Below, piece after piece: positions 6,942 through 15,273 of a stretch of DNA of 28,757 bases. Below the pieces are notes generated by a model. The model made no database searches, was not told the DNA's origin, and was given only the letters and a program-made list of their open reading frames with translations. The first letter of the stretch is position 1. Each line of letters begins with the position of its first letter. Origin of the DNA: Enteropsectra breve (lineage: Eukaryota; Microsporidia); NCBI GenBank assembly GCA_024243835.1, contig JALPMN010000602.1, positions 1 to 28,757 of the forward strand. Direction: 5' to 3'. Both the position numbers and the translations under genes were made by a program.

Positions 6942-7937
6942 TCATCTCATTCTTATATCATCATTGACGCTCGCATCTCCAATCTCCCAGAACTTCATTG
7001 TTGAATCCCCACTCCCACTGACAAAGTAGTTTTCTGTCTCCTCAACGGCAAAATGAATCACCCGGTTTTTGTGTCCCACAAAGCGCTTGACAGTTTTAAA
7101 ATTTTTAAGCAATTTAATATCATCGTTCGTGTACCCGAAAGTGCTGATTATTGAGTTATTCTTCAGCCAGTGCAAATTGCATACCTGGCCTTCGAAAGTG
7201 TATGCCCCCAGCAACGGTGCCGCGGCAAAAACATCCCAGTGGCGGATGGTCTTGTCCGCGGTGCCTCCTCCCGTCACCAGATGCGATGATTTTTGCTGCG
7301 ACCAGCTGAGCGCCTTCACCGCTGCTGTGTGCTCGCTGTACTTTGCATACGGGACGTACGGCTCCCGCAGATCGTGAACGTAGACCTTGTTGTCATTCCC
7401 GCCTGACGCCAAGTACCGCCACTCACAGTTCAGAGCAAGGCCACACACCTCCTGCGTGTGGCTGTAAAACCTGTTGGCGATATTTTTGGCCCTGATGTCT
7501 ATTATTTTTATTTTTCTGTCGCGGCTCCCTGAAATAATCTGATTTGTGTATGTCTCCATCACGCCTATCCTCGACCGGTGGTAGGGATACTCAGCAACCT
7601 TCTCTGTCTCAAGATCAAGATACTTGATAAATCCAGTGCTCGTTCCCATAACCAGCGTGTTGCACCACTTGTTGTATTTCACGGCAGTAATCTGGTCTGT
7701 GTTGCTTTCGTAAAGCTTAGAAACGCTGTCAGCATGAAAATCATAGTAAAACACAGACCGGTCAACGGCATAATACGTTTTGTTTCCTGCCCAGTCTATG
7801 AGATTGCTGTAAAAGTCATCCGCCATATTCTTGACTTCCAGCTGCCTCAGGGGCTGGTCAATAACATAATTGTTAACCGACCACTTCTCACAGAGCTGGG
7901 TGTTAGGAAAACAGTAGGTTGTTTTATTGGCGGACAT
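6942..7937 (-). CDS. CDC20: Cdc20/Cdh1-family WD40 APC/C activator, 331 aa
   Basis: The protein is a seven-bladed WD40 propeller of the Cdc20/Fizzy type, the APC/C co-activator that presents mitotic substrates for ubiquitination. It starts just before the family entry motif (DDFYSNLIDWAGNKTYYAVD, compare DDFYxNLLDWS...). It has the diagnostic blade TGGGTADKTIRHWD at about residues 224-237, beside SGSRDRKIKIIDIR, SGGNDNKVYVHDLR and SGSGDSTMKFWEI. The usual N-terminal region with the C-box (DRYIPxR), KEN box and Mad2-binding segment is absent, and a stop upstream with no earlier in-frame ATG makes this start firm. The C-terminus is IRMR, so the APC-binding tail ends in MR rather than the canonical IR. 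CCCC lies one base before the ATG. Cdc20 versus Cdh1 cannot be told from the propeller alone. Confidence 0.88.
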   Translation of the reverse strand: MSANKTTYCFPNTQLCEKWSVNNYVIDQPLRQLEVKNMADDFYSNLIDWAGNKTYYAVDRSVFYYDFHADSVSKLYESNTDQITAVKYNKWCNTLVMGTSTGFIKYLDLETEKVAEYPYHRSRIGVMETYTNQIISGSRDRKIKIIDIRAKNIANRFYSHTQEVCGLALNCEWRYLASGGNDNKVYVHDLREPYVPYAKYSEHTAAVKALSWSQQKSSHLVTGGGTADKTIRHWDVFAAAPLLGAYTFEGQVCNLHWLKNNSIISTFGYTNDDIKLLKNFKTVKRFVGHKNRVIHFAVEETENYFVSGSGDSTMKFWEIGDASVNDDIRMR

Positions 7938-7938
7938 T

Positions 7939-7942
7939 GGGG
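7939..7942 (-). promoter_or_regulatory. CCC-like start signal of the Cdc20-like gene
   Basis: On the minus strand CCCC precedes the ATG by one base (GGATCCCCAATG). The 274-bp region 7938-8211 is a shared divergent promoter for this gene and the plus-strand gene at 8212. Confidence 0.5.
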
Positions 7943-8198
7943 ATCCGAAACAAACATAGCCATGGATTATTTGTAAATAAACATTTGATATTGTTTATTT
8001 ACATCTCATCCATCTTTGAAGGCTCTCATAACCATATTTTGCAGGTCTAAATTTAATTATATTAAGTTCTAATAAAATAGTGTTTTTTTTAAATATAGAA
8101 AATATTAAGTTAAAAACAGTACTTATTTAATTAAAAAACAAATGCTGTATAAAGCTCCTGCATTTGATTAGTGGCTCAAATATTTTATATATCTTTTT

Positions 8199-8202
8199 CC
8201 CC
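8199..8202 (+). promoter_or_regulatory. CCC-like start signal of the gene at 8212
   Basis: CCCC lies nine bases before the ATG at 8212 (TTTTTCCCCTTCTAACAAATG). It is the same type of element as before eL18 and Mot1, and helps support this short ORF as a real gene. Confidence 0.4.
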
Positions 8203-8211
8203 TTCTAACAA

Positions 8212-8505
8212 ATGTCGTCGGTTTTCAGATATTCACAGCTTTTAAGACTGCGTCTTAGTGATCCCAAACTAACCTTGGAGTCATACGAGTCTCTTTCCCA
8301 GCCTTTGGTCATTCAGAAGGCAGAAATTCGCTCAGTAACGCAGCTTGCGGCGTGCCTATATGCTATAAATGCAGAAGAAGAAATTTTAATATCAACGGCA
8401 ATTAACAACGAAATGGCTCTGTTAAATATGAACTATCAAGCTATTATACTTCACAGGAAATATGAAAATATTTATTTTGATCTAGAACTTATGTTAACTG
8501 CTTGA
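8212..8505 (+). CDS. Hypothetical protein, 97 aa
   Basis: I do not recognise this protein. It is a short, mostly helical-looking protein without signal peptide, membrane segment or cysteine cluster. The central part (VTQLAACLYAINAEEEILIS) and the end (IYFDLELMLTA) are amphipathic. It is divergently transcribed from the Cdc20-like gene across a 274-bp spacer, and a C run precedes its ATG. It is followed by two tandem genes on the opposite strand. The size and composition would suit a small subunit of a larger complex, but no family motif is seen. Independent evidence for coding is limited to the uninterrupted frame and the start context. Confidence 0.5.
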   Translation: MSSVFRYSQLLRLRLSDPKLTLESYESLSQPLVIQKAEIRSVTQLAACLYAINAEEEILISTAINNEMALLNMNYQAIILHRKYENIYFDLELMLTA

Positions 8506-8785
8506 TAAATTCATCTCTAATAGACATGCTCAATTACTATTACAAAGATGAATGCTTTAAGACTCAATAAACGCCTTGATGTACAAAATAAACTTAATGT
8601 TCTTTAGAGATAACATATACATAGAATATAAAATAAGAATTATGCTTTTCTTTTGCAATGAAGGTAAAAAATTCATGATTTAGTACAAAGAATTAGCAAT
8701 ACGAAGCTGTCAGTTTCTCCACAATTAAAAAAATATATAATGAACTATTTTAAAAATAATTTTAATACAAGAATGGTAATTTGTA

Positions 8786-11332
8786 TTAAATGGATCCTAT
8801 TTCTTCCCTCAGCATTGAAATAATCCGTTCAGGTACCATCTCAATCTTGTTGATAACAATATCGTAATACTCAGGATGGTGTATTTGCAATTCGTCAAAA
8901 ATATCTCGTTCCTTTAGAGATTTTCTCGCATAAAAAATCAATGATAAGAAGACCCTTTCAACCGTTGATTTTTCATATTCTTCTAGCCAGCAAATACAGC
9001 TATGGAAATCGCAAAGCGCTATTTCTTTCAGGCTCTCCAAGTGCTTTTCTTCCAGGGGCCTTAAGTGCATGTCATAGACCGCCAGTATATACTTTAGATC
9101 GGACATAGAGTATTCATAGCAGGCCTGCGTATTTTTCAAATATTCAATGATAATTTTGAGGATTTCCAGGCGAATTTCAATATCCAGGCTGCAGAACCAG
9201 AAGTTGAAATACTCATATGGCATCGTGGTCCTAAGAAGCATGTATACACTGCTGCGTACATCATACTCATCTCCAGACGCAAGCTCCAAAATGGCGAATA
9301 GCCTCTTCATTGCATATGCCTTCAGATGCGCATCTTCAGGATCTTCGTATACGGAATCAACAAACTTCAGGACGTAAGCAAAGTTCCTTGTGATAAAAGG
9401 CAGTTTCGTGGGAATTTGGCGCAGTGATAGCTCAATTTGCTTCAGAGCGCCAAGAAAATGGAATGTTTTGCACCATTCACTAATCTTTTCGTATGTGCAA
9501 TTTGTTAGCTCTGGTTCTATTTTCTCGTGAAGAACACACGCACCTGCGTTAGTAACATCATATTTCATGATTATTGCATTCAGATCTTCGGGACTGACAA
9601 AATCATAGTAAGCGCCATTATAAACAATAGCCATGTGTCTATTTTCTTCAAAAAAAGATGAAAACGAATCGTGTTCTTTGTTGCAGCAAATAAAATCGTA
9701 ATGAATAAGGTTTGTTATCGCATTGTAGTGTGACATCATAGAATTTTCTCCAAAGTTAATAAAGGAAACTGAATCTCCATTATCTATAATATTTCTAATG
9801 ATGGTGGCTGAATGGTACAGAAATGTCTTCATCTCCTCGGCTTGCCGATCTATTTCAACGCCATCGATTTGTTGGTCGTTGATTATTTTTAAAGCATAGC
9901 ATTCAATGCATCGTTCGATAAAAATATAATAAGGACGTTCCTCACTACTTCTTCTTTTGTAAAATGATGCAATAGATAAACTTTCTTTCAGGCTTAATAT
10001 CCGAAGATTGTTGTTGTTTGAGAAAATTATATCCAAGAGTTCGTTGTAAACTACATAACGCAGTATGGACATGCATTCACCGTCGGGGAACCCGTTCATT
10101 ATGTGAAATATCACATTTACAAGACTTCTATAATCTTCAACCATGCTAAACCTTATATTTAAAGTCCCGAAGTATTTTACTGGTTTGCTTGTTGCTATTC
10201 TTTTAAGCAGATACAAAAATGCCAACTCTATCTTTGAAAAATCAGTTGTATCCGTGACAAATAGCGCTTTTGCTGTTAATTCAAGGCTGTAATCTCTTGA
10301 TATGCTGAGTAGTGTTGAAGCATTGTCTAACTTTTGTAAAAATATTAAAAATATCTGTTCAAAACTGATATTAAGACTTTTCATGAGAATTTTTAAAAGG
10401 CCTGGTGTTAAGAACTTTGAATATCGCGATAATATGAACTTTTTAAGTTCTTCTAGTTTAAGCGAGGGTGCTAAACGTGTAAATAAGAAATAGTTGATTA
10501 TCATGTTTTGGTAAAAATGGTCAGTTGAATCAAGACTTTTTCCAATCGCAATATCTAAAATATTAAAGAGATATTTTCGCAGAATCTCACCATCAGTATC
10601 ATGATAACAAATCTTCAGCATAAAAAGGTTGATATTAAATATTTTTCCATAGCATGTCACAGGATAATCTAGCGCATCTAAAAAGGAGAGAAGAGACTGC
10701 ATTAGACCATCTATATGCGCATTCTGGCAGTTGATTGCGTTGATAAGCAACACAGCAGCCTCAATCACTTCCCTACTGCGATGTGTCTCATTTATAATAT
10801 TGCAATCCAAGCTGTCGAGCTTTTCGCTGGTTGTTATGTAATCGGAAAGATATATGGGAGACGACCGGCAGAGTGCCATCAGCTTTTGAAAGGTTTCCAA
10901 CGAATAAATACCATCTGTGTACAGGCTATACCATTGTGCAGCGCAATATATGGGCTCAATGAAAGACAATGACCCGCAGTATATGCAAATAAGCTCGTAT
11001 TTGAACTCATTTTTTTGCCCATCCCAAAACGAGTGGCCTTTCGCAATATGATTTTTAATTAGCCATGATACATCAGTTACTCTTCTACACTTCGCTTGTG
11101 GGCATTTGAAGAAAATCTCATCATTGAATCTTGAAATATTCTCAAACACACTCCTAACTATAGCCTTTCTTTTTATATATGCATCATATGCCATTCTTTC
11201 ATTTTTGTAGAACGGATAAGCAACATTTACACCTGCATTAATCAGATCCTCCTTTCTCATGTCGCTCTCTAGAACAAATAGCGCTGGACTGTCTTGTTTT
11301 GATTTGCATAGCATCAGCCAAAGTAATTGCAT
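8786..11332 (-). CDS. Unknown 848-aa protein, tandem paralog A
   Basis: This protein aligns almost end to end with the next gene (12085-14676) and the two form a tandem duplication. No family is recognised. An N-terminal four-cysteine cluster (Cys77, Cys82, Cys116, Cys119: CPQAKC and CIYC) is conserved in both copies and could bind zinc. The rest looks like helical repeats, with highly conserved blocks such as FVDSVYEDPEDAHLKAYAMK, TMPYEYFNFWFCSLDIE and ERDIFDELQIHHPEYY. The block with NFAYVLKFVDSVYEDPEDAHLKAYAMK weakly recalls the region after the UME domain of ATR/Mec1, and ALCDFHSCICWLEEYEK recalls a FAT-domain start, but no kinase domain follows. That is a hypothesis only. Relative to copy B the ancestral ATG has become TTG and an A-run has gained one base, leaving an in-frame TGA, so translation must start at the ATG at 11332. 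Confidence 0.85.
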   Translation of the reverse strand: MQLLWLMLCKSKQDSPALFVLESDMRKEDLINAGVNVAYPFYKNERMAYDAYIKRKAIVRSVFENISRFNDEIFFKCPQAKCRRVTDVSWLIKNHIAKGHSFWDGQKNEFKYELICIYCGSLSFIEPIYCAAQWYSLYTDGIYSLETFQKLMALCRSSPIYLSDYITTSEKLDSLDCNIINETHRSREVIEAAVLLINAINCQNAHIDGLMQSLLSFLDALDYPVTCYGKIFNINLFMLKICYHDTDGEILRKYLFNILDIAIGKSLDSTDHFYQNMIINYFLFTRLAPSLKLEELKKFILSRYSKFLTPGLLKILMKSLNISFEQIFLIFLQKLDNASTLLSISRDYSLELTAKALFVTDTTDFSKIELAFLYLLKRIATSKPVKYFGTLNIRFSMVEDYRSLVNVIFHIMNGFPDGECMSILRYVVYNELLDIIFSNNNNLRILSLKESLSIASFYKRRSSEERPYYIFIERCIECYALKIINDQQIDGVEIDRQAEEMKTFLYHSATIIRNIIDNGDSVSFINFGENSMMSHYNAITNLIHYDFICCNKEHDSFSSFFEENRHMAIVYNGAYYDFVSPEDLNAIIMKYDVTNAGACVLHEKIEPELTNCTYEKISEWCKTFHFLGALKQIELSLRQIPTKLPFITRNFAYVLKFVDSVYEDPEDAHLKAYAMKRLFAILELASGDEYDVRSSVYMLLRTTMPYEYFNFWFCSLDIEIRLEILKIIIEYLKNTQACYEYSMSDLKYILAVYDMHLRPLEEKHLESLKEIALCDFHSCICWLEEYEKSTVERVFLSLIFYARKSLKERDIFDELQIHHPEYYDIVINKIEMVPERIISMLREEIGSI

Positions 11333-12084
11333 GGCCTGATTTTTGCTGAAACTTAAATAATATTTTTTTAATCAAAAAATCTTTTTTAGTTTTTGAAAAA
11401 AATTAAAAATGCTTATTTTTACGCAAAAGCATTAGAAATTCATTTTCTTGATCACAGATTTTTATCTTCCATCATTTTGTTAGACGTATTTTTTAATGGC
11501 TTATTTACCTCAAAGTTGGACTGTTGGCGGTACTCCTCCAACTGCAATGCTTTCTAATATCTCGCTAGTTGATGGTTACACTACGCATATCAGTCCTTTA
11601 CTTTATTGATTTTAAAAATAATGTCATTCATCGTAATGAAACATCTTGACAGTAATGATGCCAATTAAATACTCCTAATGTGTCTCTTCTGAGCATTCAT
11701 GTTACTTCATCAAGTAATGATTTGTCTTTGTAATAAAATAAGCTTTCAACTAGTAATCCGTTCACTTTTTCTTCGCGCACTAATATATACTCGACGACAA
11801 CATATATCATAACTATAAGCGCAATTTACTCTCATAGATAAATTATATCAGCGTCCTGGATCATCATTCGAGGAAATGCAAGGATAAAATGTATAATTAT
11901 GGGGCATTTCTCAACATAAACCCTTTCTAAATTTGAAATTTTAAAGTTGAAGATTATACCTAGAAGGCCATGCAGCCTGCTGACAGCTCGCATCTCCTTC
12001 ATTGGCATAAGCATATTAAGACAAAATAAAAACAGTAAAAATGCTGTTTTTAAAGTAAATTTAATGTACATAAAGTATTTTACA
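11333..12084. other. Spacer between the tandem paralogs, with duplicated upstream block
   Basis: A 752-bp AT-rich spacer. Its left part (about 11401-11485) matches the DNA upstream of paralog B (about 14701-14765): both carry AATGCTTATTTT on the plus strand, then a GATCACA/GATCACAT element, then ATCATTTT. This is the shared promoter region kept from the duplication. The rest has no convincing gene; an open frame at 11832-12092 (minus) opens with TTG and is mostly hydrophobic. Confidence 0.6.
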
Positions 12085-14676
12085 CTACTCAAATGATTTT
12101 CCTATCAGCATTGAAATAACACGTCGTGGCACCATCTCAATCTTGTTCACAAGAATGTTGTAGTACTCAGGATGGTGTATCTGCAACTCGTCAAAAATAT
12201 CTCTTTCCCTTAAACTTTCTCTTTCATAAAAAATCAACGATAAGAAGACTTTTTCAACTGTTGTTTTTTCATACTCTCCAAGCCAGCAAATGCACCTGGG
12301 ATAATCGCGAAGGGCTCGTTCTTTCAGGATTTCCTGGTGTTTTTCCTCCAATGGCCTCAAATACGTGTCATAGACTGCTAGTATATATTTAAGGTCGGCC
12401 ATGGAATACTTTGCAAAGGACTCTGTTTTTTGCAAATCAGCAACGATAATTTTCAAGGTTTTTAGGCGACTTTCAATATCCAGGCTGCAGAACCAGAAGT
12501 TGAAATACTCATACGGCATCGTGGTCTTAATCAGCATGCACACACTGCTGCATACATCATACTCATCACCAGACGCGAGCTTCAAAACAGAGAATAGCTT
12601 TTTCATTGAATATGCCGTTAAATGCGCATCTTCAGGATCTTCGTATACGGAATCAACAAACTTCAGGATGTAAGCAAAGTTGCTTGTGATAAAAGGCAGT
12701 TTTGTGGGATGCTCACGAAGACTAAGTTCTATTTGACTCATTGCACCAAGAAAATGGAATGTTTTACACCACTCAGCAATCACATCATAGGAGCATATAA
12801 CTAACTTAGGGGATATCTTCTCGTGAAGCACACACGCACCAGCATCTATAACACCGTATTTAATGATTATGGCATTCAGTTCGGCAGGACTGACAAACTC
12901 ATAGTAATTTTTATCATAAACCATCGCATTGTGCCTATTTTCATCAAAATAAGCCGATAGAGAGCTGTATTCTTTGCTGTAACAGATTTTATCGCAGATA
13001 GTATAGTTTATTATCTTTTTTTTATATTTGTTCGAAGTAAATTTTTCAATTTTACCAAACGATATTAAGTTCTCACTTATTAAAAGCCTTTCAATGGCAC
13101 TAGTATTCTTTGAATGGCACATAAATATCTTCGCTTCTTCCGCTATTTGATCTTTTTCTATTGCGTCAAAAGCCTGTTTCATGATCACAATTGGGGACTT
13201 AAGAGCAATGCATCGTTCAATAAATAAATAGTAGAGCCGTTCTTCACCACTTCTTCTGTTATAAAATGCTACAATAGAAAATATTTCCTTAAATTTTAAT
13301 ACTAGAGAATTATCTTCGAATATTGAAATAACATCCAGAAGACGATTGTAAAGTATATTACGCAGTATTTGCATGTGCTCTTCCCCTGGCAGCCCGCCTG
13401 TAATATGCATTATCACGCTCACAATACTCATATAATCCTCCATAGTGCTATACCTAATATTTAAGGCTCCGATGTATTTAACCGGCTTACTTTTTCCTAT
13501 TTTTTTAAGCAGATACAAAAATGCCCACTGAATTTTTGATCTTTTAATTGTGGATGTATTAAACAAAGCCTCGACAGTGTGTTCCAGGCTACAATCTCTT
13601 GATAAGCTGGTCAGTGTTGCGGGGTTTTCTAACTTTTGTAAAAGTATTGAAAATATCTGTTCAAAACTGATATTAAAACTTTTCATGAGGGTTTTTAAAA
13701 GGCCTGGGGTCAAGAACCTCGAATATCGCGATAATATGAACTTTTCTAGCTCTTTTAGTTTAAATGAGGGTGATTGATCCATGGATAGGAAATAGTTGAT
13801 TATTAGGTTCTGGTAAAAAGTGCCTTTTGCAGCAAGGTTTTTTCCTATTGCAATGTCTAGAATTTTATAGAGATACTCTCCTTGAACGTTTCCATAAGCA
13901 TCCAGTTTACTAAGTTTTAGAAAAAAGAGAGTAATATTGAATATTTTTTCGTAGAAAGTGACAAAATCACCCAGCACAGTTAAAAAAGAGATAAGCGACT
14001 CCATAAGATCGTTTGCACTTGCAGTTAGGCTGTTAGTTGCATTAACAAGCAGAAGAGCAGCCTCAATCACTTCCCTGCTTCGATGTGTCTCCATTAGAAT
14101 ATTGCAGTGCATACTGTAGAGTTTATCACTAGTGTTTATGTAATCGGAGAGAAATAATGGTGATGATAGGCAGAGTGCCATCAGCTTTTTAAAAATTTCC
14201 AGACTATAAACCCCGGCTATGTACCGGCTGTACCATTTCGCACAGTAAATTGCAGGATCGATAAAAAAGAATTCCTTGCAGTACAAACAAGTTAGCTTGT
14301 AAATTGGCACATTTTTTTGCTCATCACAGAACGATAATCCTTGCGCACATTGGTTTTTAATCAGCCACGACACTTCAGTTGCTCGTCCGCACTGCGCTTG
14401 TGGGCATTTAAAGAATACTTCATCGTAGAATCCTGACTTATCATGAAGCACACTCCTGACGATAACTTTTCTTTTGATATATTTATCGTATGCCCCTATT
14501 TCATCTTTGCAGTGCGGCTTGTCTTTGAGCACTGCCGTATTAACCAGATCCTTCTGTCTCATGTTGCTTTCTAGAACAAACATCTCTGAACAGCCTTGCT
14601 TTGAGTAGCACAGAATCAGCCAATACAATCGCATGGCTTTTATTATGTTGTGGCTTAAATCATATTTTTCAATCAT
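12085..14676 (-). CDS. Unknown 863-aa protein, tandem paralog B
   Basis: This is the second member of the tandem pair. It has the same layout as copy A and nearly the same length when aligned (849 versus 848 residues from the shared Met), so few net insertions have occurred. It keeps the ATG at 14676, giving 14 extra N-terminal residues (MIEKYDLSHNIIKA). The four cysteines are conserved at 91, 96, 130 and 133 (CPQAQC, CLYC), but a histidine between them in copy A is not. The most conserved blocks lie in the C-terminal third (FVDSVYEDPEDAHLTAYSMK, PYEYFNFWFCSLDIE, HHPEYY). The N-terminal two thirds have diverged more, most of all around residues 510-570. Both copies are uninterrupted for over 2.5 kb, so both are probably under selection. 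The possible ATR-like resemblance noted for copy A applies here too and is equally weak. Confidence 0.85.
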   Translation of the reverse strand: MIEKYDLSHNIIKAMRLYWLILCYSKQGCSEMFVLESNMRQKDLVNTAVLKDKPHCKDEIGAYDKYIKRKVIVRSVLHDKSGFYDEVFFKCPQAQCGRATEVSWLIKNQCAQGLSFCDEQKNVPIYKLTCLYCKEFFFIDPAIYCAKWYSRYIAGVYSLEIFKKLMALCLSSPLFLSDYINTSDKLYSMHCNILMETHRSREVIEAALLLVNATNSLTASANDLMESLISFLTVLGDFVTFYEKIFNITLFFLKLSKLDAYGNVQGEYLYKILDIAIGKNLAAKGTFYQNLIINYFLSMDQSPSFKLKELEKFILSRYSRFLTPGLLKTLMKSFNISFEQIFSILLQKLENPATLTSLSRDCSLEHTVEALFNTSTIKRSKIQWAFLYLLKKIGKSKPVKYIGALNIRYSTMEDYMSIVSVIMHITGGLPGEEHMQILRNILYNRLLDVISIFEDNSLVLKFKEIFSIVAFYNRRSGEERLYYLFIERCIALKSPIVIMKQAFDAIEKDQIAEEAKIFMCHSKNTSAIERLLISENLISFGKIEKFTSNKYKKKIINYTICDKICYSKEYSSLSAYFDENRHNAMVYDKNYYEFVSPAELNAIIIKYGVIDAGACVLHEKISPKLVICSYDVIAEWCKTFHFLGAMSQIELSLREHPTKLPFITSNFAYILKFVDSVYEDPEDAHLTAYSMKKLFSVLKLASGDEYDVCSSVCMLIKTTMPYEYFNFWFCSLDIESRLKTLKIIVADLQKTESFAKYSMADLKYILAVYDTYLRPLEEKHQEILKERALRDYPRCICWLGEYEKTTVEKVFLSLIFYERESLRERDIFDELQIHHPEYYNILVNKIEMVPRRVISMLIGKSFE

Positions 14677-15273
14677 AATTGCCTTTTTTTATTTTAAAAA
14701 CAATTGAAAATGCTTATTTTATCACAAAAATTTTGATGATCACATATCATAAAACATCATTTTTCTTGAATCTTGTTAAATCCTCCCTCTCATCCTATGG
14801 CAAGGCTCTCTAATAACTAGCTTAATAATTTTTTATAAAACAATTCCTTGCTTAATTGTCTTTCAAACTGTTTCAAGATTGAAATAAAATATTTGCGCAT
14901 CAAAAAATAGCTTTTTGCCAATAAAATAGACTTTATGATCAGCACCATTATTTTTACATCAATCTTAAAATCCAGTGAACAAAACTACTATTTGTAAAAA
15001 GTATACTACTATGTTCAATGAACTTATTTTTGTAATAAAACTACTACTATGTTCAATAGAATTTATATTTGTAAAAAATTATACTTCTGTGAAAAATTAT
15101 ACTACTGTAAAAAATCAAACTTCTAAATGCAATAAATCTACTATGAGTTAAATAGTATGCTTTGATAAAAGAAATAACCTTTTGTCATGTTTTAAATTTA
15201 TTATTGAATTTATTATTCAATAAAATTATCCTTTTTTACCCTCTAAACAGACAATATGTAAATGCTATTTATT
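14677..15273. other. AT-rich spacer with degenerate repeats
   Basis: A 597-bp spacer. Bases 14701-14765 match the region upstream of paralog A. Bases about 14983-15125 hold degenerate repeats built from ACTACTATGTTCAAT and TTTGTAAAAA(A/G)TATAC motifs, each seen two or three times at irregular spacing. Near 15190-15225 ATTTATTATTGAATTTATTATTCAATAAA forms short direct and inverted repeats. I see no gene. Confidence 0.6.
14983..15125. repeat. Degenerate short direct repeats
   Basis: Two copies of a unit containing ACTACTATGTTCAAT, then TTATTTTTGTAA or TTATATTTGTAA, occur about 50 bp apart, followed by two copies of AAAAATTATACT(T/A)CTGT. The units are imperfect and look like old slippage or partial duplication in the spacer. 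Confidence 0.6.

Noticed and set aside
11832..12092. 86-residue minus-strand hydrophobic frame between the paralogs
   Set aside because: It opens with TTG, overlaps the end of paralog B, and its hydrophobic composition is what AT-rich spacer DNA would give. It does not match either paralog.
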